From: an uncultured Nitratifractor sp. | GTDB lineage: Bacteria > Campylobacterota > Campylobacteria > Campylobacterales > Sulfurovaceae | Direction: 5' to 3' | NCBI GenBank assembly: GCA_913054475.1 | Contig: CAJXJF010000010.1 | Span: 1 to 40,125 of the forward strand | Length of the DNA: 40,125 nucleotides | In this document: in pieces, positions 24,467 through 31,271 of the stretch | Layout: each line of letters starts with the position of its first letter | Position numbering within the stretch: position 1 is the first letter of the stretch | Translations under genes and position numbers: made by a program | The notes under the pieces: generated by a model | Told to the model about the DNA's origin: nothing | The model's database searches: none | The model's input: only the letters and a program-made list of their open reading frames with translations

Positions 24467-25293
24467 TGGGAAATCTGCTCTTGATAGCATATCTGGATAT
24501 AAAAGAGTCTCTGCGTTCGAAATGGTTCTATGTCTATACCTTCGTATTCGGCGGATTGATGGGGCTCTTTTTCATAAGCGGTATCACCGATTCGGTGGTG
24601 ATGGGTTTCACCGGGCTCAGCAGACTTCTGCTGATCTTCATGCAGGTCACGATAGTGATACTGCCCATCTTCATACTGATAACGACCGTCAAATCGATAT
24701 CGGCCGATAGGGAGAGCAATATCCTAGAGTATATGCTCTCCTTCCCCATATCTCTGAGAGACTACTACTGGGGTAAGTTTCTCGGTCGTTTCGCGACCGT
24801 CTTCCTGCCGGTAATGATGGCTCTCATCATCGGGATTGCCTGGGGACTCTACAAAGGCGGAGAGATTCCCTGGGGGATGGTTACACTCTACTCTCTTCTG
24901 ATTTTTTCCATCTGTACCGTATTTCTCGGAATCTCCTTTTTCATCTCGACTCTCGTCAAGTCGCACGATATCGCACTGGGGCTATCCTTCACGGTCTGGA
25001 TAGTTCTGCTTGCCTTCATAGATGTGGCCCTCATAGGTCTGATGATGCAAAACAGAGTCTCCGACCAGCTTATAATAACTCTGGCCATGCTCAATCCGCT
25101 GGAGACATTCAGAATAGGAGCCATTACACTCTTCGACCCCGAACTCACCGTCATAGGACCTGTGGCCTACTATCTGCTCGATACCCTAGGGCACGGATTC
25201 CTGATGCTCTATGCGATACTCTACCCCGTCGTACTCGGTGCGCTGTTTACCCTGCTGGGCTATACTCTCTTCAGAAAAAAAGATATCTTGTAA
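24466..25293 (+). CDS. nosY: NosY, ABC transporter membrane subunit
   Basis: This 275-residue ABC-2-type permease starts with GTG overlapping the nosL stop. About six membrane helices are visible, with the conserved SADRESNILEYMLSFPISLRDYYWGKFLGR coupling region between helices two and three. It forms the NosDFY complex with the NosF ATPase. Confidence 0.92.
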   Translation: MGNLLLIAYLDIKESLRSKWFYVYTFVFGGLMGLFFISGITDSVVMGFTGLSRLLLIFMQVTIVILPIFILITTVKSISADRESNILEYMLSFPISLRDYYWGKFLGRFATVFLPVMMALIIGIAWGLYKGGEIPWGMVTLYSLLIFSICTVFLGISFFISTLVKSHDIALGLSFTVWIVLLAFIDVALIGLMMQNRVSDQLIITLAMLNPLETFRIGAITLFDPELTVIGPVAYYLLDTLGHGFLMLYAILYPVVLGALFTLLGYTLFRKKDIL

Positions 25294-25302
25294 GGAGATG
25301 CC

Positions 25303-25803
25303 ATGTCCGTGATAGCTTTGATAGTTGCGGCGTTTATAACGACGACTATTTCGCCGGCGGCGGATACGCAAAAAACTATATCCGAGAGCAACGCCTCGAA
25401 GGCTTTCGTAAACAAACTCGACCCCGTCTATATGATAGATATAGACAAATATCCCAAATTCTCCACCGAAATGGTACTCAAAAACGGCAAGAGATTGCGC
25501 TTTGCTTCCGTAAAGGCGATGATGAACTACTACTTCCATCCGGAAAAGTATCTGGGTTTCGGAGCGCATAGCAAGGCTGATGTAAAGAAGATGTATGTAA
25601 AGGACTATCTCACAGGCGAAAAGATAGATGCCAAAGATGCTTGGTATGTCTTCGGCTCACGCATAATAGGACCCCACGGAGACGACCTGATACCCCTCTC
25701 GAACGAAATATCGGCAAAACTCTTCACCAAGAAGTATGGAGGGAGCAGAATAATGAGAATAGAGAGATTCACCTTCGGACTGATTCACTATCTCGACATG
25801 TAG
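25303..25803 (+). CDS. Second NosL-family protein lacking all cysteines
   Basis: This 166-residue protein follows nosY by 9 nt and is the last gene of the operon. Its C-terminal half matches the NosL pattern (MYVKDYLTGEKIDAKDAWYVF, then a GPHGDDLIPLS segment where NosL has its PMGGG-type loop). The N-terminus is a cleavable or uncleaved hydrophobic signal (VIALIVAAFITTTI). There is no Cys anywhere: the lipobox and CxxCxM copper motif of nosL are both missing. Met43, Met56 and several His remain as possible ligands. It may be a copper-independent partner, a scaffold for NosL, or a chaperone using Met/His. Confidence 0.75.
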   Translation: MSVIALIVAAFITTTISPAADTQKTISESNASKAFVNKLDPVYMIDIDKYPKFSTEMVLKNGKRLRFASVKAMMNYYFHPEKYLGFGAHSKADVKKMYVKDYLTGEKIDAKDAWYVFGSRIIGPHGDDLIPLSNEISAKLFTKKYGGSRIMRIERFTFGLIHYLDM

Positions 25804-25835
25804 CCACCCCCTCTCTGCTTCGAAATCAAAGTATT

Positions 25836-25860
25836 GGCGGCGACTGAAGTCATCGAAGCT
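25836..25860. repeat. Degenerate copy of the GGCGACT palindromic repeat
   Basis: GGCGGCGACTGAAGTCATCGAAGC shares the GGCGGCGACTGAAGTC core of copy A (its plus-strand form), but the right arm is broken. It marks the start of the accessory patch just after the nos operon. The rest of 25804-26113 holds no gene that I can see. Confidence 0.5.
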
Positions 25861-26057
25861 CCGCGATTACTTTATGAACCGAAGGCAGCTTGGATGGCTA
25901 TCTGGTGTTATGATACGATTATGAACTGCTTCGGATTGACACAAAATATTGAATAGTCTCTCTTGAGTCGATTTTTCAGAGAGCTCGACTCTATCTGTGC
26001 AAAGCCCATCTTAAAAAGATTTTCGGATAATTATGCAGGATATCTAATCTCCATATG

Positions 26058-26085
26058 GTATCATAGGCACCCTATCTCATGATAC
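26058..26085. promoter_or_regulatory. Dyad upstream of the HTH/PD-(D/E)XK gene
   Basis: GTATCAT (26058-26064) and ATGATAC (26079-26085) are perfect inverse copies whose centres lie 21 bp apart, two helical turns. Imperfect ATATG/TGCATAT arms extend the symmetry outward. It sits 29 nt before the start codon and looks like an operator, perhaps for the protein's own HTH repeats. Confidence 0.45.
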
Positions 26086-26113
26086 TGCATATAAGCAAAA
26101 AGAAGGGGGAGAA

Positions 26114-26983
26114 ATGAAAAAGATGCTCTCTACGAGCTCGCTGGCGAAAAAACACTCCATAAGTGCAAAAGAGCTCTTTGGCTATTTTGCAAAAAACGGT
26201 TTTATTGAAAAAAGGGATGGCTCATGGCTCTTGAGCGATAAAGGAAAAGCCATAGGAGGCGAATATAGAGAGTCCAAACAGTATGGAAAATATATAGTCT
26301 GGCCCGAAAATATACAGCTGGATCTTGGAGTCAATGAAAAGTTCTTGAGCGCCACAGCCATAGGAAAACACTTCTCTCTCTCCGCAAACAAGATGAACTT
26401 CATCTTGTCGGAAATCGGCTGGATCGAGAAGGGTCTCAAAGGCTGGAAAGTCACTATTCAGGGAGAGAAACAGGGAGGAGTTCAGGCCGAAGATCCCAGA
26501 AGCGGTATTCCGTTCGTCAGATGGCCGGAAAAGATACTCGAGTCGAAAACTCTCCTCGAGACCATATCTCAGGTAAAAGGTACACAGGAGAACACCCAAG
26601 ACAAAGAAAATCCGTCACAAAAAGTGGATTTCAGAGAAAAGTTCGAAGCGAAACATCGTAGCGCCGACGGGCACTTCGTTCGTTCCAAAGCTGAAATGTT
26701 GATAGACAACTGGCTCTATATGGCTGAAATTGTGCATGCCTATGAGAGGAAGCTCCCTATAGAAGAGGATGTCTATAGCGATTTTTATATCCCGACTGGA
26801 AAGGTTTATATCGAATATTGGGGTTACGAAAACGACGAAAAATATCTTGCCAGAAAAAAGAAAAAGATAGAAATCTACAAAAAATACGGTTTCAATCTCA
26901 TCGAACTCAATGATAAGGATGTACAGAATCTGGATGATGTACTACCCAGAATGCTGCTCAAATATGGTGTACAGGCATATTGA
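26114..26983 (+). CDS. Duplicated-HTH protein with PD-(D/E)XK-type nuclease domain
   Basis: I do not recognise a named family. Residues about 5-67 and 78-141 of this 289-residue protein are repeats of one another: each opens with LSxxxxxKxxSxSA, continues with a GF/GW-IEK turn and a G-W strand, and ends WPE-N/K-I. They look like winged-helix domains of the KilA/antirepressor C-terminal type. A Gln/Lys-rich linker (145-175) leads to a C-terminal domain with RSKAEMLIDNWL (Glu194), DFYIP (Asp223), YIEYWG (Glu234, Trp236), then a Lys-rich helix and NLIELN. This order fits a PD-(D/E)XK nuclease of the DUF559-like or helicase-associated variety, with Trp where Lys is usual in E-x-K. AGAAGGGGGAG precedes the ATG. 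A stand-alone DNA-cutting or regulatory role is an inference. Confidence 0.6.
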   Translation: MKKMLSTSSLAKKHSISAKELFGYFAKNGFIEKRDGSWLLSDKGKAIGGEYRESKQYGKYIVWPENIQLDLGVNEKFLSATAIGKHFSLSANKMNFILSEIGWIEKGLKGWKVTIQGEKQGGVQAEDPRSGIPFVRWPEKILESKTLLETISQVKGTQENTQDKENPSQKVDFREKFEAKHRSADGHFVRSKAEMLIDNWLYMAEIVHAYERKLPIEEDVYSDFYIPTGKVYIEYWGYENDEKYLARKKKKIEIYKKYGFNLIELNDKDVQNLDDVLPRMLLKYGVQAY

Positions 26984-27099
26984 TAGTCAAAACGAAAAGC
27001 GATGAGCACGAGACACATGCGGGAGTGAAACTCCACTTCGTATGAAGCAGCCGTCTCTTTTTCTTGCCGATAGCAAGCTCGTATGGACTTCGACGCCCA

Positions 27100-27117
27100 A
27101 ACGCGACTGAAATCGCA
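27100..27117. repeat. Degenerate GCGACTGAAATCGC palindrome
   Basis: AACGCGACTGAAATCGCACC is a decayed version of the GGCGACT/AGTCGCC palindrome, 30 nt before the full-length copy B. Together with copy B it fills the non-coding gap between the nuclease-like gene and the MNT gene. Confidence 0.4.
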
Positions 27118-27140
27118 CCCCCAAAAACGGCAATGCAATC

Positions 27141-27244
27141 TATGGGGCGGCGACTTTAGTCGCCGGTAAAATCTCGCATAGTGCAAGGGCTGAATTCAGC
27201 CCTTGCAGGATAGAAGCCAAACACGAAGGAGTCGGAGGCTTCAG
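27141..27244 (+). repeat. Composite palindromic repeat, copy B
   Basis: This stretch aligns end to end with the reverse complement of 1-104. The palindrome CGGCGACTTTAGTCGCCG is at 27148-27165. A second internal dyad, AAGGGCTGAATTCAGCCCTT at 27185-27204, is better preserved here than in copy A. The tail GAAGGAGTCGGAGGCTTCAG matches the A-copy end. No ORF of interest lies in the 428-base gap (26984-27411), which is made mainly of repeat-like pieces. Confidence 0.75.
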
Positions 27245-27298
27245 CCCCGAAAATGGTGCTATGACGGCACTTGAATCCCTGCTCCGGATAGAGAACTT

Positions 27299-27342
27299 CT
27301 CTCGTTCCCATCCCTCTTGGTGAAAACGCATACGAGAGCATA
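27299..27342. repeat. Degenerate inverted copy of the 148-185 hairpin repeat
   Basis: CTCTCGTTCCCA..GGTGAAAACGCATACGAGAG shares both flanks with the reverse complement of 148-185, but the central stem arms are eroded. It lies 55 nt downstream of copy B, whereas the intact form lies next to copy A. Confidence 0.55.
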
Positions 27343-27399
27343 AGGATCAAGGTAGCGACTGATCCCATTCTCCCCGAAAAGAGATGCCAAGCGTTACGA

Positions 27400-27405
27400 T
27401 ATAAT
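27400..27405 (+). promoter_or_regulatory. -10 element of the MNT-HEPN pair, possibly leaderless
   Basis: TATAAT ends 6 nt before the ATG at 27412, so transcription starting at the usual distance would begin at or within a base or two of the start codon. No ribosome site is visible upstream of that ATG. Confidence 0.45.
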
Positions 27406-27411
27406 AACTCC

Positions 27412-27726
27412 ATGAAAGCGACACGAGATGAGATACTCGCCTTTTTGCGAACGCTCAAAGTAGAATTGGTAGAGGAAGGGATAGAGGCTATCGCCCTCTT
27501 CGGAAGTTACGCAAGAGAGAAAGAGAATATCTACAGCGACATCGATATAGCAGTGAAAAAGAGGGCCGATTTCGTAGAGCGCTACGGTCCCTACGGCTAC
27601 TTCGAACTCTCACGAAAGCTCAAAGAGCGGCTTTCGCGAAGATTTGGCCGCAGAGTGGATATCTTCGACCTCGATGCCCCCTCCCCTCTCAAACGATACA
27701 TCGAAAAAGAGCTTATCTATGTCTGA
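27412..27726 (+). CDS. mntA: MNT-domain nucleotidyltransferase, MntA-type antitoxin
   Basis: This 104-residue minimal nucleotidyltransferase has the motif Gly31-Ser32-x10-Asp43-x-Asp45 (GSYAREKENIYSDIDI) and a later DIFDLD with the third acidic residue. In MNT-HEPN pairs it adenylylates the HEPN toxin on a Tyr near the catalytic motif and so neutralises it. It overlaps the HEPN gene by 8 nt. No ribosome site is seen and a -10 lies directly before the ATG, so a leaderless message is possible. Confidence 0.88.
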   Translation: MKATRDEILAFLRTLKVELVEEGIEAIALFGSYAREKENIYSDIDIAVKKRADFVERYGPYGYFELSRKLKERLSRRFGRRVDIFDLDAPSPLKRYIEKELIYV

Positions 27727-28078
27727 TACCGACAAAGCGCTGCAACGACTCGAAAAAATAGTCAAAAAAATCACTTTTATCAAGAATATTGTCGATGAGT
27801 ATGGTTCCGTTTCTCTCGCCCTCGAAGATGAATGTAAAGGGCGCGCCGCTATTTTGATGCATCTGACCTCCATTGCCGAGCAGTTCGACAAGCTTCTTCA
27901 TGCCGGAGAACTTGAGATATTGTCCCATTTCGAAAAGCAGGATATCAAAGGCAGTTACGACTTGCGCAACTATATAGCACGCGACTATGAAGGTGTCGAT
28001 CTCTATATCGTGGAGTCGGTAGTCTCCAGTCGTCTGCCTCTCATTCTACGACAGGCCCGAGAGATTCTGAAGCGATAG
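27719..28078 (+). CDS. hepT: HEPN-domain protein, HepT-type toxin with altered motif
   Basis: I start at ATG 27719 (119 residues), which overlaps the MNT gene; an in-frame ATG at 27644 would lie far inside it. The protein is a four-helix HEPN of the HepT/DUF86 type. The catalytic R-x4-6-H motif normally reads RN-x3-H-x-Y. Here it is Arg83-Asn84-Tyr-Ile-Ala-Arg88-Asp-Tyr90, with Arg in place of the His. The Tyr that MNT partners modify is kept. The RNase activity may therefore be lost or altered. The pair stands alone between repeats and a convergent gene. Confidence 0.82.
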   Translation: MSDTDKALQRLEKIVKKITFIKNIVDEYGSVSLALEDECKGRAAILMHLTSIAEQFDKLLHAGELEILSHFEKQDIKGSYDLRNYIARDYEGVDLYIVESVVSSRLPLILRQAREILKR

Positions 28079-28179
28079 GGAAAATAGAGCGCATTTCCTT
28101 TTTTTAGAGATACCGAAAAAGAAGCACCCTATTTCCACTCTACCGCCACTGGCCAAAAAGAGCGGCAATCCGCCCTACT

Positions 28180-29013
28180 CTACTGCGCGGCTCCACCGCT
28201 ATGCAGAGCGGGACTGAGCTGAGGCTGTCGTTGCCCTCCTCCCGCTCCATAGGCGGGCTGTGACGCTCCGGCAGGTTCGAGAATCACTCTTCTCTCTCCT
28301 CCCTCTGCTTTTTTACTTGCATTTTGAGCACTGCCGAGATGCTTGAGCATATTGAGTGTATCTTCTATATTTTTATCGTTGTTCTGCTTTGCAGTAGTTA
28401 TGAGTCTATACTCTTCTTCGTAACCAAGTCTGCTTCCTGAACCAAGAGAATTGGCCATCTTGTAGTCGGTTATCGATCTTCTCGTCATCGGGCCGGTAGA
28501 GCCGTCGAGCTTGCCGTGATAGAATCCCAGTACTTTAAGCGCTGTCTGGACTCTTTTCATCTTGGTGCGGCTATCTGTACCTTGCGCTATGAGATTGCGG
28601 TCGAAATCGAGCAGTGTAGCCAGATATATCAGCGCATCTCTCTCTTGGGGACTCATATATGAGGTATCGCCTATCTCGTAAGCTCTATTGAGCTCCTTTA
28701 TAGCAGTTCTGCTTTCGAAGGAATTTATCTGCCCATCTATGGGACCCTTGTAGAATCCAAGGCTTTTAAGAGCCTTTTGTATCTTCATCTCGTCACTCTC
28801 TACGGGAGCTTTCGCCCGTCTGTGATGAGCTCTGTGAACACTTCTGTGACCACCCCTATGCCCTCTATGATAGACCCCGTTAGTAATTACAGAGCCCACC
28901 ACTCCTCCGACCACTCCTCCCACCAGGGCATCCCCAAAACCTGCGGATGCGAACTGGGGTGCATAGAGCAAGGCGGCAAAAGCCACTACCCTCAATGACA
29001 AAAGTTTTTTCAT
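28180..29013 (-). CDS. Secreted protein with two peptidoglycan-binding domains
   Basis: This 277-residue protein has a signal peptide (residues 1-24, ending FASAG), a glycine-zipper stretch (GDALVGGVVGGVVGSV) and a His/Arg-rich segment (HRGHRGGHRSVHRAHHRR, about 50-67). Two PG_binding_1-type repeats follow: IQKALKSLGFYKGPIDG (about 78-94) and VQTALKVLGFYHGKLDG (about 154-170). The C-terminus is Gly/Gln/Pro-rich and probably disordered. It probably binds the cell wall; the His-rich segment could bind metal. It lies 57 nt downstream of argS on the same strand, with its own AAGGGGGAT ribosome site. Confidence 0.75.
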   Translation of the reverse strand: MKKLLSLRVVAFAALLYAPQFASAGFGDALVGGVVGGVVGSVITNGVYHRGHRGGHRSVHRAHHRRAKAPVESDEMKIQKALKSLGFYKGPIDGQINSFESRTAIKELNRAYEIGDTSYMSPQERDALIYLATLLDFDRNLIAQGTDSRTKMKRVQTALKVLGFYHGKLDGSTGPMTRRSITDYKMANSLGSGSRLGYEEEYRLITTAKQNNDKNIEDTLNMLKHLGSAQNASKKAEGGERRVILEPAGASQPAYGAGGGQRQPQLSPALHSGGAAQ

Positions 29014-29070
29014 AAACTTATCCCCCTTTGATTTTAATAGGATATTTTAGAACAACTTAACTTTGATTTT

Positions 29071-30768
29071 TCAGAGTCTCTGCAAAACTCCTATCCCCAT
29101 AAGCCCCAGTGCTCTCTTTATCGTTTCGGCCGTAAGGGAGGCCAGAGCGAGTCTGCCCGCCCTTACTTCGGGGGGAACATCAGCCCTGAGAATGGGATTG
29201 TTCTCATAGAACTTCATGAAGAGAGTCGTAAGCTCATAGAGGTAGGATGCTATATAGTGGGGCATGGCATCTCTCGCCGCGGCCCTGAGCACATCTTCGA
29301 GTTGGAGCAGCTTGAGCGCCATCCTTCTCTCCAGCTCGTCCGAGAGAGATATCTCGGCCGAAACTCCCTCCCCACTCTTTCTGAGAATGGACGATATTCT
29401 GGCGTAGGCGTACTGAAGATAGAGAGAGGTGTTGCCGTCGAGACTGAGCATCCTGTCCCAGTCGAAAATATAGTTGGACTCTCTGTTTATGGAGAGGTCT
29501 GCATATTTTACCGCCCCTATCCCCACTATTTCAGCGACTTTTTGCAGTTCATCCTCGCTGAACTTCTCTCTCTGCGTTATGGCGGCCCTGGCTCTCTCCA
29601 CAGCCTCGTCGAGAAGCTCTATGAGCTTGACCGTACCACCCTCTCTCGTTTTGAAGGGTTTGCCGTTTTTGCCGAGCATCATTCCGAAAGAGATATGTTC
29701 GAGTTTTACATCTTCAGTCACGAAACCGGCCTTGAGAGCCACCGCGAAGACCTGTCGGAAGTGGGCGCTCTGGCGGGCATCGACGACATACGATATCCTC
29801 CTGGCCTTCAGAACCGAAGCTCTGAAGCGTATTGCGGCAAGATCGGTCGTGGCATAGAGATAGCCTCCGTCGCCTTTCTGGACTATGAGGGGGTTCTCGT
29901 CACCCTCTATGAATACACACTTGGCGCCCCTGCTCTCTTGAAGCAGACCCTTTTCATCCAGCTCTCCTATCACTTCGGGAAGGTCGTCGTTGTAGCTGCT
30001 TTCAGCCTTCACATCCTCTCTCGTCAGCCCTATACCGAGCCTGCCGTAAACCTCCTCGCAGTGTCCGAGAGATTTGTCTATGAACTTTTCCCACAGATGG
30101 ATACAGTGGATATCTCCTCCCTGGAGCTTGACCACATACTCCCTAGCCTTGTTAGCGAAAGCATCGTCTTCGTCGAATCTCTCTTTTGCCTCTTTGTAGA
30201 ACTGCTCTAGGTCGCGGAGCGTACCTTCCGAACCTTCGCCAAGCTCTTCGAGATAGGCTATAAGCATACCGAACTGGGTACCCCAGTCTCCGATATGGTT
30301 CTGTCTAATCACCTCGTGACCGAGGAAAGAGAGAAGATTGGCGATGGTATCCCCGATTATCGTGGACCTAAGATGGCCTACATGCATCTGCTTGGCCATA
30401 TTGGGACTGGAATAGTCCACCACTACTCTATAGGGCTCTTCGTCTCTCTCCACACCCAACCTCTCGTCGGCGAGTGCCGCAGAGGCCTTCTGCGCCAGCC
30501 ACTGCGAGGAGAGTCTGATATTTATGAAGCCGGGGCCGGCCACCTCCATACTCTCCACCATATCGCTTAGCACGATTGCCTGTAGCAGCTGCGTAGCCAG
30601 CTCGCGCGGATTTCTCTTGTACTTTTTGGCTATCGCCATCACCCCGTTGTATTGATAGTCTCCAAATTCAGGCTTGCCGGCTTCGGTGACCTGTACGCTC
30701 CCTCCATCTATATCGAGAGATTCGAGAGCATTCGATATGAGTTCGTTCAGTCTCGATTTTATCTGCAT
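29071..30768 (-). CDS. argS: Arginyl-tRNA synthetase
   Basis: This 565-residue class I synthetase charges tRNA-Arg. The N-terminal Add-1 domain is followed by the catalytic core with YSSPNMAKQMHVGHLRST (HIGH-type motif HVGH at 129-132), and a C-terminal DALR anticodon domain (from about 450) ending in LMGIGVLQRL. Length is normal. It lies 114 nt downstream of tatA, a neighbour pair common in Campylobacterota, with a hairpin in the gap. Confidence 0.97.
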   Translation of the reverse strand: MQIKSRLNELISNALESLDIDGGSVQVTEAGKPEFGDYQYNGVMAIAKKYKRNPRELATQLLQAIVLSDMVESMEVAGPGFINIRLSSQWLAQKASAALADERLGVERDEEPYRVVVDYSSPNMAKQMHVGHLRSTIIGDTIANLLSFLGHEVIRQNHIGDWGTQFGMLIAYLEELGEGSEGTLRDLEQFYKEAKERFDEDDAFANKAREYVVKLQGGDIHCIHLWEKFIDKSLGHCEEVYGRLGIGLTREDVKAESSYNDDLPEVIGELDEKGLLQESRGAKCVFIEGDENPLIVQKGDGGYLYATTDLAAIRFRASVLKARRISYVVDARQSAHFRQVFAVALKAGFVTEDVKLEHISFGMMLGKNGKPFKTREGGTVKLIELLDEAVERARAAITQREKFSEDELQKVAEIVGIGAVKYADLSINRESNYIFDWDRMLSLDGNTSLYLQYAYARISSILRKSGEGVSAEISLSDELERRMALKLLQLEDVLRAAARDAMPHYIASYLYELTTLFMKFYENNPILRADVPPEVRAGRLALASLTAETIKRALGLMGIGVLQRL

Positions 30769-30820
30769 TTATCATCCGTTTCTATAAAGATTTTCGATAG
30801 GTTGTTATATTTCGTGAAGT

Positions 30821-30847
30821 TTTCATACGGCGGGAAACCGCATGAAG
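30821..30847 (-). promoter_or_regulatory. Hairpin between tatA and argS
   Basis: On the minus-strand transcript CUUCAUGCGG pairs with CCGUAUGAA around a 7-nt loop, nine pairs including one G-U; on the plus strand that position would be an A-C mismatch. That bias suggests it acts in the tatA-argS transcript. No U-run follows, so processing or attenuation is more likely than termination. Confidence 0.45.
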
Positions 30848-30882
30848 TTTCTTGAAGTAGTTGCACGATTCAATGAGAAGAA

Positions 30883-31122
30883 TCAGACTTTGGCACTCTC
30901 TTTCTCTTCGTTCTCTACCGCGGTCATCTTGCTCTCGTCTCTGTTTTCGAGCTCTTTTTTGCTCGCTACCTGCTCTTCGTCGTCATCTTCGTTCATCGCT
31001 TTTTTGAAATCTTTTATACCCTTACCCATGCCTTTGGCAAGCTCCGGTATCTTTTTGGCTCCGAACAAAAGAACTACGATTGCCAACACTACAAGCAGTT
31101 CCGGCATACTTGGCATACCCAT
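30883..31122 (-). CDS. tatA: Sec-independent translocase subunit TatA
   Basis: This 79-residue protein has the TatA layout: a short N-terminus ([24 protein letters not shown]), the [24 protein letters not shown] amphipathic helix with the conserved Phe-Gly hinge, and an acidic tail. It forms the Tat pore with TatC and would serve the Tat signals of the PsrA-like and NosG proteins in this window. GGAGGATAG precedes the ATG. Confidence 0.93.
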   Translation of the reverse strand: MGMPSMPELLVVLAIVVLLFGAKKIPELAKGMGKGIKDFKKAMNEDDDEEQVASKKELENRDESKMTAVENEEKESAKV

Positions 31123-31138
31123 TGTCTATCCTCCATGG

Positions 31139-31174
31139 CCCCGAACGGGGATAATTTGATTCGGGCTTATTATA
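31139..31174 (-). promoter_or_regulatory. tatA promoter and leader hairpin
   Basis: On the minus strand TATAAT occupies 31174-31169, giving a leader of about 40 nt. That leader contains CCCCGTTCGGGG (31150-31139), a 4-5-bp hairpin just before the ribosome site. Confidence 0.5.
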
Positions 31175-31271
31175 CTCGAAAAGTTTTAAGAAGGCTTTGC
31201 ATAGACGACACCGATACAAAGAGTCACTCTCGAGTCTAAGGCAAAATAGAGTAGATCCGTACCTTGATTCT

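Noticed and set aside
26984-27411. CRISPR-like array between the nuclease-like and MNT genes
   Set aside because: The repeats are inverted and unevenly spaced, with no regular repeat-spacer units.
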